Below, one piece after another: positions 6,556 through 15,133 of a stretch of 63,690 bases of DNA. Position numbers and translations under genes: made by a program. The notes under the pieces are model-generated. The model worked only from the letters and a program-made list of their open reading frames with translations. It made no database searches and was not told the DNA's origin. Source of the DNA: a bacterium (lineage in GTDB: Bacteria; Pseudomonadota; Alphaproteobacteria; Rhizobiales; JAKIUO01); assembly GCA_024228495.1 (NCBI GenBank), contig JAAETJ010000279.1, forward strand, positions 1 through 63,690. Direction: 5' to 3'. Numbering within the stretch: the first letter of the stretch is position 1; the number at the start of each line of letters is the position of its first letter.

Positions 6556-8805
6556 TTAAACCGTCTCGGGATCGACTGTAGAAACAATGACGCCGCGCAT
6601 TTTACTCGCCGGGGCATCAAGGGCGCGCAGGGCCTCATGGACGGTCTCACGGCTTGTGCCATCTGTACGAACAACAATTGCTACACTATCAACCACATCA
6701 ACAAGAAGATGCGCCAGCCCGGAGTTCAAAATGGCACCACCATCGACGACAACGAGATCAAAATCTTTGCTGATCTGTGGCAGTTGCGCAAGCAAAGTTT
6801 GATAGTCGCCCCAATGAATTGACTGGCGTTTTTTTTCGGCTGTAACAATCGGCAGGAACGAAAGACCAAGCGATTTATCCTGCACAATAAGATCAGCGAG
6901 TTTCCCCTGACCACTCAGGACATCGCGAAGCGCCTGCGTATTATCAGGGGCCAGCGTCTCTGCCAGTTCCCCATTGCCACCATCACCATCAATCAGCAAA
7001 ACCTTACGCTTTTGCATGGCGGCAGAAATCGCTGTGCTCCAGGCAACCGACAAGCTTCCCTCATGGTCGGTTGAAGACACCAGCATGATACTATGTGCTC
7101 CCGCCACTGGCATGGCTTGAGGATCTTTCAACTTCATCAGATTGCGCACCAGGCCCATCACAGATGTAGCATAGGGAGAGCCGACTTTGGCAAGCTCCAG
7201 ATACAAACGATAATACGGGCTTTGCTCGGAAGACCCGTCTGTTTGACGGCTAAACAAGGACCGCAGGGATGAAAATACGCCTTGTGTAAAATTTGGGATC
7301 GAGCCGATTATAGGCAATCCGAGCTCTCGTTCAACATCGGTGTTAGAGGTAAAACGATCCTGGCGATAATCATTGACCAGCGCGCCTCCCAGGCCAAGAC
7401 CAAGACCAAGTATCAATGCCAGAGGTAAAATGATCTTCTTTTTAGGCCAGCTGGCCCACAATGGCGTACTGGCATAGGAAATGACCCTTGCATCAATCAG
7501 ATTGATCTTTTCCTGCGCGTTGGATTCGCGTGCTTTTGTCAAAACACGTTCATAGACCGCCCGGTTGGCATTGGCTTCGCGTTCGAGTGCAGCCAGTTGA
7601 ACCCGGGCTGTGTTGGTAACATCAGTGACACCGCGTGATCTATTCAAACGCTTGCCAAGCGCAGCTACGCGCCTTTTTTCGACACCAAGATCAGCTTGGA
7701 GTGAATTAGCAATGCGCCGCAATTCAGCATTGATCAATTGCCGCGAGCGCAACACTCTTGCTCTGGCAGAAATCAGCTTTGGATGACGAGCACCCAGCAC
7801 GCTGGCGAGCTGGCTTTCACTGCGCGCCGTCGCCGCATGCTGCTCGCGCAGGCTGGCAATCACGCGGGACTTGATGGCTTCGTCAAAATTTTCAGGGATC
7901 GTACCCGAGCGCAGCAGGCTGCGTACTTTGGCAGCTTTGGCTTCCGCCCCTGCCATCCGGTTTTTTGCGGCCAACAACTCGTCATTGAGACGTGACAGGT
8001 GCCGTTCGTTGACCAAAGATCCATTCGCCGCGACAATATCATTTTCTTGTCTAAACATTTGAGCACTGGTCTCTGCTTCGAGAACTTTAGCTCGCAATGT
8101 TGCCAGACGTCCCTGCAAAAGCTGGGAAATCTGATGAGTGTTGTTGGCCTGAGTTTCTGCTTGATCAGCAATATAAGCATTCGAAACAGCCCGCGATAAC
8201 CTGGCAGCTTTTTCGGCATCTCTCGAACTGACCGCCACTTCGACCACATAGGTCTGTGAAGGACGTTTAACCGCAAGCCTTTCATATAGTCGGCGCAGAG
8301 CTTCTTGCATGCGAGCTGGTGTCTCGATAACCTCATTCAATTCAGTCTGCCAACCGACCAGACGCTTCAGCCAGTCGGTCAAACCTGGTTCAGCAGCGTC
8401 AGAATACTCTGGATCAGAGATCAGATTTTCACTCTTAACTACCCGTTCAAGCACGGCATTTGACGCGATCACCCGGGTTTGGCTCTCGATCAATATCTGA
8501 TTGGTATTACCATCTTGCGGAATATAGTCAGAACCAAAAACGCGTTTGGGCTGCGGATTGATCAAGATTTTAGAGGAGGCCGTATATTTGGTCGTTGCCG
8601 TCATTGAATAGACAGTCGCTGCTGCCAAGGACAATATAGTCATCATGGCGATCAACAACCATTGCTGCTTCAGGATTCTGAAAAATCCAGCAATATCCAA
8701 TCCACCGTCAAATTCATCCACAGGTTGATAAACAACACCCGTATTATCGGTGAACCTACCTGAGGCTAAGTCATGTTTACATTCGTCAAAATTGCTGATA
8801 CCCAT
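6556..8805 (-). CDS. Wzz/ExoP-type polysaccharide co-polymerase with a degenerate kinase domain
   Basis: About 749 residues from ATG 8805 (a GTG at 8835 would add ten). A Wzz N-terminal domain with the first membrane helix at about residues 47-68 is followed by a long periplasmic coiled-coil region, a second helix at about 455-478 and a cytoplasmic C-terminal domain of the BY-kinase fold. Such proteins set polysaccharide chain length and couple synthesis to export. The nucleotide site is broken: where kinases have E-G-K-S-T this protein reads HEGSLSVAWSTA, with no Walker lysine. A Walker A'-like strand (KVLLIDGDGG) and a B-like strand (FDLVVVDGG) remain, and there is no C-terminal tyrosine cluster. 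It is therefore probably a pseudokinase. It is divergent from the sugar transferase gene at 9268. Confidence 0.85.
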   Translation of the reverse strand: MGISNFDECKHDLASGRFTDNTGVVYQPVDEFDGGLDIAGFFRILKQQWLLIAMMTILSLAAATVYSMTATTKYTASSKILINPQPKRVFGSDYIPQDGNTNQILIESQTRVIASNAVLERVVKSENLISDPEYSDAAEPGLTDWLKRLVGWQTELNEVIETPARMQEALRRLYERLAVKRPSQTYVVEVAVSSRDAEKAARLSRAVSNAYIADQAETQANNTHQISQLLQGRLATLRAKVLEAETSAQMFRQENDIVAANGSLVNERHLSRLNDELLAAKNRMAGAEAKAAKVRSLLRSGTIPENFDEAIKSRVIASLREQHAATARSESQLASVLGARHPKLISARARVLRSRQLINAELRRIANSLQADLGVEKRRVAALGKRLNRSRGVTDVTNTARVQLAALEREANANRAVYERVLTKARESNAQEKINLIDARVISYASTPLWASWPKKKIILPLALILGLGLGLGGALVNDYRQDRFTSNTDVERELGLPIIGSIPNFTQGVFSSLRSLFSRQTDGSSEQSPYYRLYLELAKVGSPYATSVMGLVRNLMKLKDPQAMPVAGAHSIMLVSSTDHEGSLSVAWSTAISAAMQKRKVLLIDGDGGNGELAETLAPDNTQALRDVLSGQGKLADLIVQDKSLGLSFLPIVTAEKKRQSIHWGDYQTLLAQLPQISKDFDLVVVDGGAILNSGLAHLLVDVVDSVAIVVRTDGTSRETVHEALRALDAPASKMRGVIVSTVDPETV

Positions 8806-8835
8806 AAGACTGATACTTTTTCCTGAACTACACAC

Positions 8836-9267
8836 TTGATCCTAAGTCGGACGGCTTAACGTTCTTTAAGAGATTGCTAAGAATTATACTAGACCAACTG
8901 ACAGCAAGTTCCGTGCCTGATACTCAGTTAATTCATTTTAGTGACTATTATGGTCAATATATTTCAACACATACGTAAATGTATCAAATTAATACATCAG
9001 ATTTCAGCTACACACCGAAATGTCGCAGAATATAGTCAACTTGACCTACACAGAATGAATGCATATTAACTATTCTAGCTTGTATTATTAACATATAACG
9101 TGCATATACAGTCAAACTTAGCCAGAAAATGTATTTCACATTTATATCATAGCAGCCTCGCATGTTCTTTGCATATTCAATTGCCAAGTCCCGTTTCGAA
9201 ACGTCAATGAAACGATTGTTGTTGCTTTTTAATAAATGCTTTCAGTAGTGCATTCAGGTAATTTATC
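8836..9267. promoter_or_regulatory. AT-rich divergent promoter region of the EPS locus
   Basis: About 430 bp of AT-rich non-coding DNA lie between the divergent co-polymerase and sugar-transferase genes and must hold both promoters. Several imperfect palindromes are visible (for example GTATCAAATTAATAC at about 8977-8991), but I cannot assign a specific regulator. No ORF here looks coding. Confidence 0.5.
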
Positions 9268-10728
9268 ATGTCTGATATCTCCCAACGCGTACCCGGTCGA
9301 GTTACCAACATCAGCGGTTTTACGCTCTTTCATCCCTATCTGTTTGGTTGCGTCGCCTTTGCCGCGGACATCGTCGCCATCGTTGCGATGTCGGTGCTCA
9401 CAGGCACTGCCTATCATTATGCCGCATATGGTGATATGGGCCCTCCTGTGCTGTTCCTTGAAGCGGGGCTAAAGGTGGCTTTGTTCTTTACACTGCCATT
9501 CCTGTTCCGCGAAAAGTATAATCTAACGAGCTATATCTCAAGCGATGCGCGTATTCCAGGCCTTTTCTTTATCTGGAACTATGCTTTTTTCAGCATGTTT
9601 GCCTTGGGGTTTTTGACCAAATCAACCGATATATTCTCCCGTGGCACGCTGGTGCTATTCTATTTTGCAGGGTTTGGCGCCATCGCCTTGTTACGCGCCC
9701 AACTGGCAAGACAAGTCACATTGGGCTGCAAAACCGGGCGCATCGCCGCCCGTCAGATCATGCTGGTTGGTACCGATGTCAAAATCAGAGATTTCCAGAC
9801 CCAGTTTCAGCCGTGGAATCATGGCTTGCGGATCAATCACTCGATTGTCCTGGACGAACATTTTGATGGTTCGGAGCACGAGGGAGATGGTCGCGAGTTG
9901 GAAAAAATCTTGGATGACGCCTTGTCGCTAACCCGTCAGGACCCGGTAGACGATGTCATATTACTATTGCCGTGGTCGCGCAGCTCACTCATTGAGCGCT
10001 GCGTCGAGCAATTTGCAACCAGTTCAGTATCCATTCATCTCGGCCCACAAGCAATCTTTAACCGGTTCATCGATGCAAGACTCACCAAACTTGGATCGAT
10101 TTCCACACTTAATTTAATACGCCCACCACTATTGAAAATGGAAATCACCTTGAAACGATCATTTGATATTCTCGCCTCTATCGCCGGCCTTACCCTGTTA
10201 TCGCCATTCCTGCTGCTGTTTGCGGTTAAGACCAAACTCGATAGTACTGGTCCTGCCTTGTTCCGCCAAACGCGCTATGGCTTTAACCAGAGGCCATTCG
10301 AGATCATCAAGTTTCGCACCATGACTGTGATGGAAAATGGTGATGATGTGAAACAGGTTGTTGCCAATGATCCGCGCGTCACAAAGTTTGGGCGCTTCAT
10401 GCGTAAATGGAATATTGATGAACTGCCACAATTATGGAACGTCCTAAAAGGGGATATGTCGCTGGTCGGCCCTCGCCCACATGCCGTTGCCCATGACCAG
10501 GAATTCACCAAAAAGATCGCCCAATATGCTCGCCGCATGAATGTCCAGCCGGGCATCACCGGGCTGGCTCAGGTCAATGGCTATCGCGGCCCCACGGATA
10601 CGGACGAAAAAATTCGCCTGCGCGTCGAACATGACCTGCACTATATCGACAACTGGTCATTCGCCCTCGATATCAAGCTCATCTGGATGACCTTGTTTTC
10701 AAAAAAAGCCTATCTCAACGCCTGTTAA
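9268..10728 (+). CDS. Undecaprenyl-phosphate sugar phosphotransferase (priming glycosyltransferase)
   Basis: A 486-residue enzyme that starts repeat-unit synthesis by moving a sugar-1-phosphate, often glucose or galactose, onto undecaprenyl phosphate at the inner membrane. There are four N-terminal membrane helices (about residues 25-150), a Rossmann-like middle domain, then one helix (FDILASIAGLTLLSPFLLLF) leading into the catalytic bacterial-sugar-transferase domain. That domain shows FEIIKFRTM, IDELPQLWNVLKGDMSLVGP, RPH and PGITGLAQVNGYRG. The full-length, five-helix form is typical of WbaP/GumD-like enzymes rather than short ExoY. ATG at 9268. It is the first gene of the plus-strand half of the EPS locus. 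The sugar specificity is undetermined. Confidence 0.92.
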   Translation: MSDISQRVPGRVTNISGFTLFHPYLFGCVAFAADIVAIVAMSVLTGTAYHYAAYGDMGPPVLFLEAGLKVALFFTLPFLFREKYNLTSYISSDARIPGLFFIWNYAFFSMFALGFLTKSTDIFSRGTLVLFYFAGFGAIALLRAQLARQVTLGCKTGRIAARQIMLVGTDVKIRDFQTQFQPWNHGLRINHSIVLDEHFDGSEHEGDGRELEKILDDALSLTRQDPVDDVILLLPWSRSSLIERCVEQFATSSVSIHLGPQAIFNRFIDARLTKLGSISTLNLIRPPLLKMEITLKRSFDILASIAGLTLLSPFLLLFAVKTKLDSTGPALFRQTRYGFNQRPFEIIKFRTMTVMENGDDVKQVVANDPRVTKFGRFMRKWNIDELPQLWNVLKGDMSLVGPRPHAVAHDQEFTKKIAQYARRMNVQPGITGLAQVNGYRGPTDTDEKIRLRVEHDLHYIDNWSFALDIKLIWMTLFSKKAYLNAC

Positions 10729-10810
10729 TATTAAAGAGAGCTATAGATTTATATCGAACCCTGTTTGCTTTAAAATCCCTAACTATATTGTAAAAATAAA
10801 GATAGAGAAC

Positions 10811-11761
10811 ATGACCCAAACCATTTTCGACAATTGGAAGCCTGAACATTCTCGTCTATGGGGACGAATTCCGGTGATCCAGGCGCACAATCTTCACAAA
10901 TCGCCCTTGTTCACCGACGAGGGCCTTGCCGAGTTGATCGAAAATTATCCGCGCGCCGATTATTCTTTGGTCATCCCGGGTCGTCAGGACCAGGATCAAC
11001 ATCACAAATGGCGCGAAGGCGATATTGGCAATGCTTCTGGCGCAGAAGTCCTTCGAGCCATCAAGGAAGGTTTTTTATGGATCAATCTGCGCAACCTGCC
11101 TAAAAACAGCGTCCGATTCAAAAAACTGGCCGATCAGCTATTTGAAGAAATGCAGTTCAATGTACCAGATCTCAAGATCAAGAATTCTGAAATAACAATG
11201 TTGATCACCTCACCTGGTGCCCAGACCTATTATCATTGCGATGTACCTGGACAATCCTTGTGGCATATCAGAGGACGCAAAAAAGCCTATATATATCCGA
11301 CCACCGCCCCGTTCATCCCAGACGAAACACTGGACAGGGTGATTATGCAGGAAACTGAAGAAGAGGTACCGTTTGAGCAATGGTTTGATGATCACGCCCT
11401 GGTCGCAGACATGGAGCCGGGCATGATGGCCCATTGGCAACAATTTGCCCCGCATCGTGTAGAGAATTATGGCAGCCTTTGCGTCTCCATCACCACCGAA
11501 CACTGGACCAGAGAAATTGAACGCAACTACAAGGTGCGCTTTGCCAATGCCTTGTTGCGTAGATTTGGATTTATGCCAAAAAGTAACGACATATCAGGAA
11601 TAACTTATCTTTCAAAAGCCGTCCTGCAGTCATTATGGCGTCGCTCGGGCCTTGCTCGAAAACATATGTGGACGCGCAAAATCGAGTTCAAACTCGACCC
11701 CGCTGATCCACACAAAATACTCAACATAACACCGTTCACTCTTGGTCCAGGAAATAGTTGA
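10811..11761 (+). CDS. Cupin-like/JmjC-type 2-oxoglutarate oxygenase-like protein in the EPS locus
   Basis: A 316-residue soluble protein with the metal-binding signature of JmjC/cupin_8 oxygenases: His142-x-Asp144 in YYHCDVPGQ and the distal His215 in APHRVENY. A lysine-rich strand between them (RGRKKAYIYP) may bind 2-oxoglutarate. The family includes protein hydroxylases and small-molecule oxygenases. Its position between the priming transferase and a CelD-like gene suggests a role linked to polysaccharide synthesis or its regulation, but the substrate is unknown. It lies 82 bp after the previous gene, so co-transcription is likely. Confidence 0.65.
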   Translation: MTQTIFDNWKPEHSRLWGRIPVIQAHNLHKSPLFTDEGLAELIENYPRADYSLVIPGRQDQDQHHKWREGDIGNASGAEVLRAIKEGFLWINLRNLPKNSVRFKKLADQLFEEMQFNVPDLKIKNSEITMLITSPGAQTYYHCDVPGQSLWHIRGRKKAYIYPTTAPFIPDETLDRVIMQETEEEVPFEQWFDDHALVADMEPGMMAHWQQFAPHRVENYGSLCVSITTEHWTREIERNYKVRFANALLRRFGFMPKSNDISGITYLSKAVLQSLWRRSGLARKHMWTRKIEFKLDPADPHKILNITPFTLGPGNS

Positions 11762-11819
11762 ACCGTTGATCATGAAAACCAATCGGCTAAACCGCGATTT
11801 CTTAACTTAAGTTGAGGCC

Positions 11820-12959
11820 ATGTTTCAAAAAGAAAATACCATGGAGCCGGACACCACCCTGGCCGGTCAACGCGACAAGGTGCATGTCTGGTCGAGTTGG
11901 AATGAACGCGCCTCGGCATTTGCCAAGCAGGTCGATGGAACCGGAACGACCTTGTTCCAAAATGAACTCTGGCTCTCCACCTGGTATCAAACCTTTACCA
12001 GCAACGGCGATACGCAAGCCGTGATCGTCGCGGTTGAAGACCAGCAATCTGGCGAACTTGTATTGCTGCTGCCCTTGGCAAAACGCTACGAAATGGGTCT
12101 GTCGGTCATCTCATTTGCCGACTTTGGTCTGGTTGATTATAACGCGCCGCTGATCCTCCCCGATCACCAGTTCGATCCACAACAGCTCGATCGCTTGATG
12201 CGCGATATCGTTCGTTCGCTACCAACAGCTGATCTGCTCAAACTCGAAAAAATACCCGACCACATCAATAATATTCAAAACCCACTTTGCGCGCTCAATG
12301 ATCTGCAAAAGAGCAATCTATGCCATTACGGCATTGAAATCACGAATAGTTGGGAGGACTACTGGTGTAGTCTGAAACGCAATTTTCGCAAAGATCAACG
12401 GCGTCGCTGGCGGGTGCTTGAAAAAAAAGGCGAAGTATCGTTCGTCTGGTGCCAAAATGAAAACGACATCAAATCTCTGTTTTCTACTCTCATGATTCAA
12501 CAGCGCCAACGATTGGCACGCCTTGATCTTCCTTATCTGCTTGATAACCCCAACATGAAACACTTCTATGAGCAACTCATTGTCAAGGGCTGCGCGACAG
12601 GCCCGGTGATCTTCACTGCCTTACTCGTTGCAAGCCAGCCTGTAGCCACCTTGTGTGGATTTGGTAATGGCTCCCATTATTGCATGACGGTCTCTGGCTA
12701 TGAAACCGGCGAATGGAGTAAATGCTCCCCAGGACGCCTGCTGACCGAACGCACCATGCAGACCTTGCATAAACACGGCTACCATTATTTCGATTTTACC
12801 ATTGGCGATGAGCCCTACAAACAATATTTTGCCATCGAACAAGGCACGTTACATGAAGTTTATCGCCCCCTGTCCTGGCGAGGATGGCCGCGATATTTAT
12901 GGATGAGAGCCAAATCCGCGCTAAGACGGGCTACTATATCCCGGACCATCAGAATCTAG
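11820..12959 (+). CDS. CelD/BcsL-type GNAT acyltransferase
   Basis: A 379-residue soluble protein of the acetyltransferase family found beside cellulose and EPS genes (CelD/BcsL, FemAB-like double-GNAT fold). The recognisable features are the N-terminal LFQNELWLSTWYQTF, the basic middle segment FRKDQRRRWRVLEKKG and the late HYFDFTIGDEPYKQYFAIEQ, which is strongly conserved in this family (F-x-x-G-x-E-x-Y-K). It may transfer an acyl or aminoacyl group to the polymer or its lipid precursor. It starts at ATG 11820; an ATG at 11841 is possible. It is the last plus-strand gene of the EPS locus and is convergent with the PilZ gene. Confidence 0.8.
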   Translation: MFQKENTMEPDTTLAGQRDKVHVWSSWNERASAFAKQVDGTGTTLFQNELWLSTWYQTFTSNGDTQAVIVAVEDQQSGELVLLLPLAKRYEMGLSVISFADFGLVDYNAPLILPDHQFDPQQLDRLMRDIVRSLPTADLLKLEKIPDHINNIQNPLCALNDLQKSNLCHYGIEITNSWEDYWCSLKRNFRKDQRRRWRVLEKKGEVSFVWCQNENDIKSLFSTLMIQQRQRLARLDLPYLLDNPNMKHFYEQLIVKGCATGPVIFTALLVASQPVATLCGFGNGSHYCMTVSGYETGEWSKCSPGRLLTERTMQTLHKHGYHYFDFTIGDEPYKQYFAIEQGTLHEVYRPLSWRGWPRYLWMRAKSALRRATISRTIRI

Positions 12960-13038
12960 CTCCAAATGAATTAGCAACAATAAACTGGAATTTCTCTCGA
13001 AAAACGGGTTTACTCTTTTGCCCTAAAGAAAATACCGC

Positions 13039-13332
13039 TTAAACAAGCCGCAAATCAGGCTGTCCGACAAGGTCTTTCGGTCGTGTAAAAGTGACCCCGA
13101 TTTCTGTCATCTCTCCCCAGACCATCCAACAAATATAGGATTCCTCCATACTCGGAATAATCAAGATAAAATGATCAGGAATACCAATGCGCGAGACAAC
13201 TCGAAGGCGTGCCCCGCCAGCGGTGAGTTCGCTTACCGTACAATCGATCACCGACTGTTTGTCATTAAAGTAGATTTTTGCGGCCAAAAATGTCCGCTTA
13301 CGCACATATTTCCGATTTTCCACTAACTTCAT
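13039..13332 (-). CDS. Single-domain PilZ protein
   Basis: A 97-residue protein consisting of one PilZ domain, the usual c-di-GMP receptor. The R-x3-R motif is present near the N-terminus (RKYVR, residues 7-11). The second motif, normally [DN]-x-S-x-x-G, reads ELTAGG within CTVSELTAGGARL, a conservative D-to-E and S-to-T change that could weaken nucleotide binding. The start at ATG 13332 is preferred because GGAGAG sits directly upstream; longer TTG or ATG starts lack this. It is convergent with the EPS gene celD, so a link between c-di-GMP and polysaccharide output is plausible. A perfect CtrA-type box lies 113 bp upstream. Confidence 0.8.
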   Translation of the reverse strand: MKLVENRKYVRKRTFLAAKIYFNDKQSVIDCTVSELTAGGARLRVVSRIGIPDHFILIIPSMEESYICWMVWGEMTEIGVTFTRPKDLVGQPDLRLV

Positions 13333-13794
13333 CTCTCTCCAACGCATATTCAAATAACAGCTTAGTGCACTGTTTTTGCTCAATTTTTATTATTACTTGC
13401 CTCTCATCTGTATATTTGAATAAAGTGTCAAATAAAGAACCTTGTTAAGATTTAGTTAACAATAGATATTATCTATTCACTTACGTTCCTTTTAATCAAT
13501 GGACTAACCACTCGACAAGGACGTGCCAGAATCTGGAATTTATACTCCCTTTTTTAGATGCAGATGCTATCAGGCGACAAAGAAACAGGTTCCAGGCCAT
13601 CCAGGCGGAAATCAATGAGCGATCTTGTTGAGCAGTACCGGACGCTTCTTTTCGCGCTGGCACTGATCTACAAAACCACCACCTATACCCGCGCTCTTTT
13701 TTCGATCGACCACCAGAATTAAGAACGCTCAATTATTGAGAGGACAAAGTTTTCTATTGGTTTTATGCTACCCTCTAAACAGGGAAAAGCCGAC
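13333..13794. other. Gap between the PilZ and aminotransferase genes
   Basis: About 460 bp. The left third is AT-rich and carries the CtrA-type box. The right part is GC-richer and holds a 35-codon plus-strand ORF (ATG 13615 to stop 13722, hydrophobic core LLFALALIY) that I cannot support as a gene. A 78-codon minus-strand frame has only a TTG start and no family resemblance. Confidence 0.4.
13445..13459. promoter_or_regulatory. CtrA-type box TTAA-N7-TTAA upstream of the PilZ gene
   Basis: TTAA GATTTAG TTAA is an exact match to the CtrA consensus spacing. It lies about 113 bp upstream of the PilZ start in AT-rich non-coding DNA, so cell-cycle control of the PilZ gene is possible. Binding is inferred from the motif only. 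Confidence 0.45.
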
Positions 13795-15108
13795 ATGAAT
13801 AAATCGGATCATCTACGCTCCTATTGGATGCCTTTCACCAATAATCGTGCCTTTAAAAAAAACCCGAAACTGTTTGCCAGCGCCAAGGGCGTATATTACC
13901 AGACCCCGCATGGCCGCATGATCCTTGATGGTACATCCGGTTTGTGGTGCTGTAATGCGGGACACGGGCGCACGCGCATTACCGAGGCTATTCAAAAAAC
14001 AGCAGAAGTGCTTGATTATGCTCCTGGGTTCCAGCTCAGCCACCCGGCCGCCTTTGAGGCCGCCAATCAGCTTCTAAACATTGCACCAGATGGTTTTGGC
14101 CATGTCTTTTTTACCAATTCTGGATCAGAATCTGTTGATACTGCGCTCAAGATCACCCGCACCTATCAACAAATGCGCGGACAAAAACAGCGCAACTTTC
14201 TTGTTGGACGCGAGCGCGGCTATCATGGGGTTGGATTTGGCGGCATATCTGTCGGTGAGATTGACCCCAATCAGCAACATTTTGGCCCTTTGCTCCCGCA
14301 AACCGATCATATATGCCATACCCATGATCTGTCTCGAAATGCCTTTACGAAAGGTCTCCCCGCACATGGTATCGAATTTGCCGATGACTTGATCCGGCTT
14401 GTGGAGCGCCATGGCAGCGATGCCATTGCCGCGGTGATCGTAGAACCTGTTGCTGGCTCAACGGGTGTGCTCATTCCCCCGACTGGCTATTTGCGCAGAC
14501 TGCGTGAGATTTGCGACCAACATGATATATTATTGATTTTCGATGAGGTGATCACCGGCTTTGGACGCCTTGGTGCGCCCTTTGCCGCTGACTTTTTTGG
14601 CGTCATGCCAGATATTATTACACTGGCAAAAGGTCTGACATCAGGCACCGTTCCCATGGGAGCAGTACTGGTCAATAATAAAATCCATGAAGCCTTCATG
14701 AAGGGTCCAGAACTGGGGATCGAGTTCATGCATGGCTATACGACAAGTGGTCACCCGCTGGCATGCGCTGCCATGATTGCCACGTTGCAAATCTATGAAA
14801 AAGAAGATCTGTTTGCACAGGTCAACGAACTTTCTCCATATTGGGAGCAAGCGCTTCATTCTTTACAAGGACTTCCCCATATTATCGATATACGCAATCT
14901 GGGGCTGATCGGAGCGATTGAACTGGAGCCGCGTCGCAATGAGCCAGGCTCGCGAGGTCAGGACGCCTTTAACGAATGTTTTGAACATAACCTGCTAATC
15001 CGCGTCACCGGTGACATCATTGCCCTGTCGCCTCCGTTCATCATCACCATTGAGCAAATTGACAAAATAATCGACCGCTTGCGATCAGTTTTAAAGAATC
15101 TCGATTAG
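13795..15108 (+). CDS. Class III aminotransferase, omega-amino acid:pyruvate type
   Basis: About 437 residues, a PLP-dependent fold-type I aminotransferase acting on omega-amino groups (beta-alanine, GABA or similar) with pyruvate as usual acceptor. Signatures are FTNSGSESVDTALK (phosphate cup), LLIFDEVITGFGRLG (Asp binding the pyridine nitrogen) and ITLAKGLTSGTVPMGAV with the Schiff-base lysine. The opening LRSYWMPFTNNRAFKKNP and LDGTSGLWCCNAGHGR match beta-alanine-pyruvate transaminases. I chose ATG 13795 (AGGG upstream); a frame-extending ATG at 13765 adds ten residues. It is followed 25 bp later by mtnA, so the two are probably one operon, though no metabolic link is obvious. The exact substrate is unknown. 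Confidence 0.88.
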   Translation: MNKSDHLRSYWMPFTNNRAFKKNPKLFASAKGVYYQTPHGRMILDGTSGLWCCNAGHGRTRITEAIQKTAEVLDYAPGFQLSHPAAFEAANQLLNIAPDGFGHVFFTNSGSESVDTALKITRTYQQMRGQKQRNFLVGRERGYHGVGFGGISVGEIDPNQQHFGPLLPQTDHICHTHDLSRNAFTKGLPAHGIEFADDLIRLVERHGSDAIAAVIVEPVAGSTGVLIPPTGYLRRLREICDQHDILLIFDEVITGFGRLGAPFAADFFGVMPDIITLAKGLTSGTVPMGAVLVNNKIHEAFMKGPELGIEFMHGYTTSGHPLACAAMIATLQIYEKEDLFAQVNELSPYWEQALHSLQGLPHIIDIRNLGLIGAIELEPRRNEPGSRGQDAFNECFEHNLLIRVTGDIIALSPPFIITIEQIDKIIDRLRSVLKNLD

Positions 15109-15133
15109 ACCATTTAAAGAAAAAGGAAGCGAC

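Noticed and set aside
13496-13732. 78-codon minus-strand frame and a 35-codon plus-strand frame in the PilZ-aminotransferase gap
   Set aside because: Weak starts, no family and conflicting strands.
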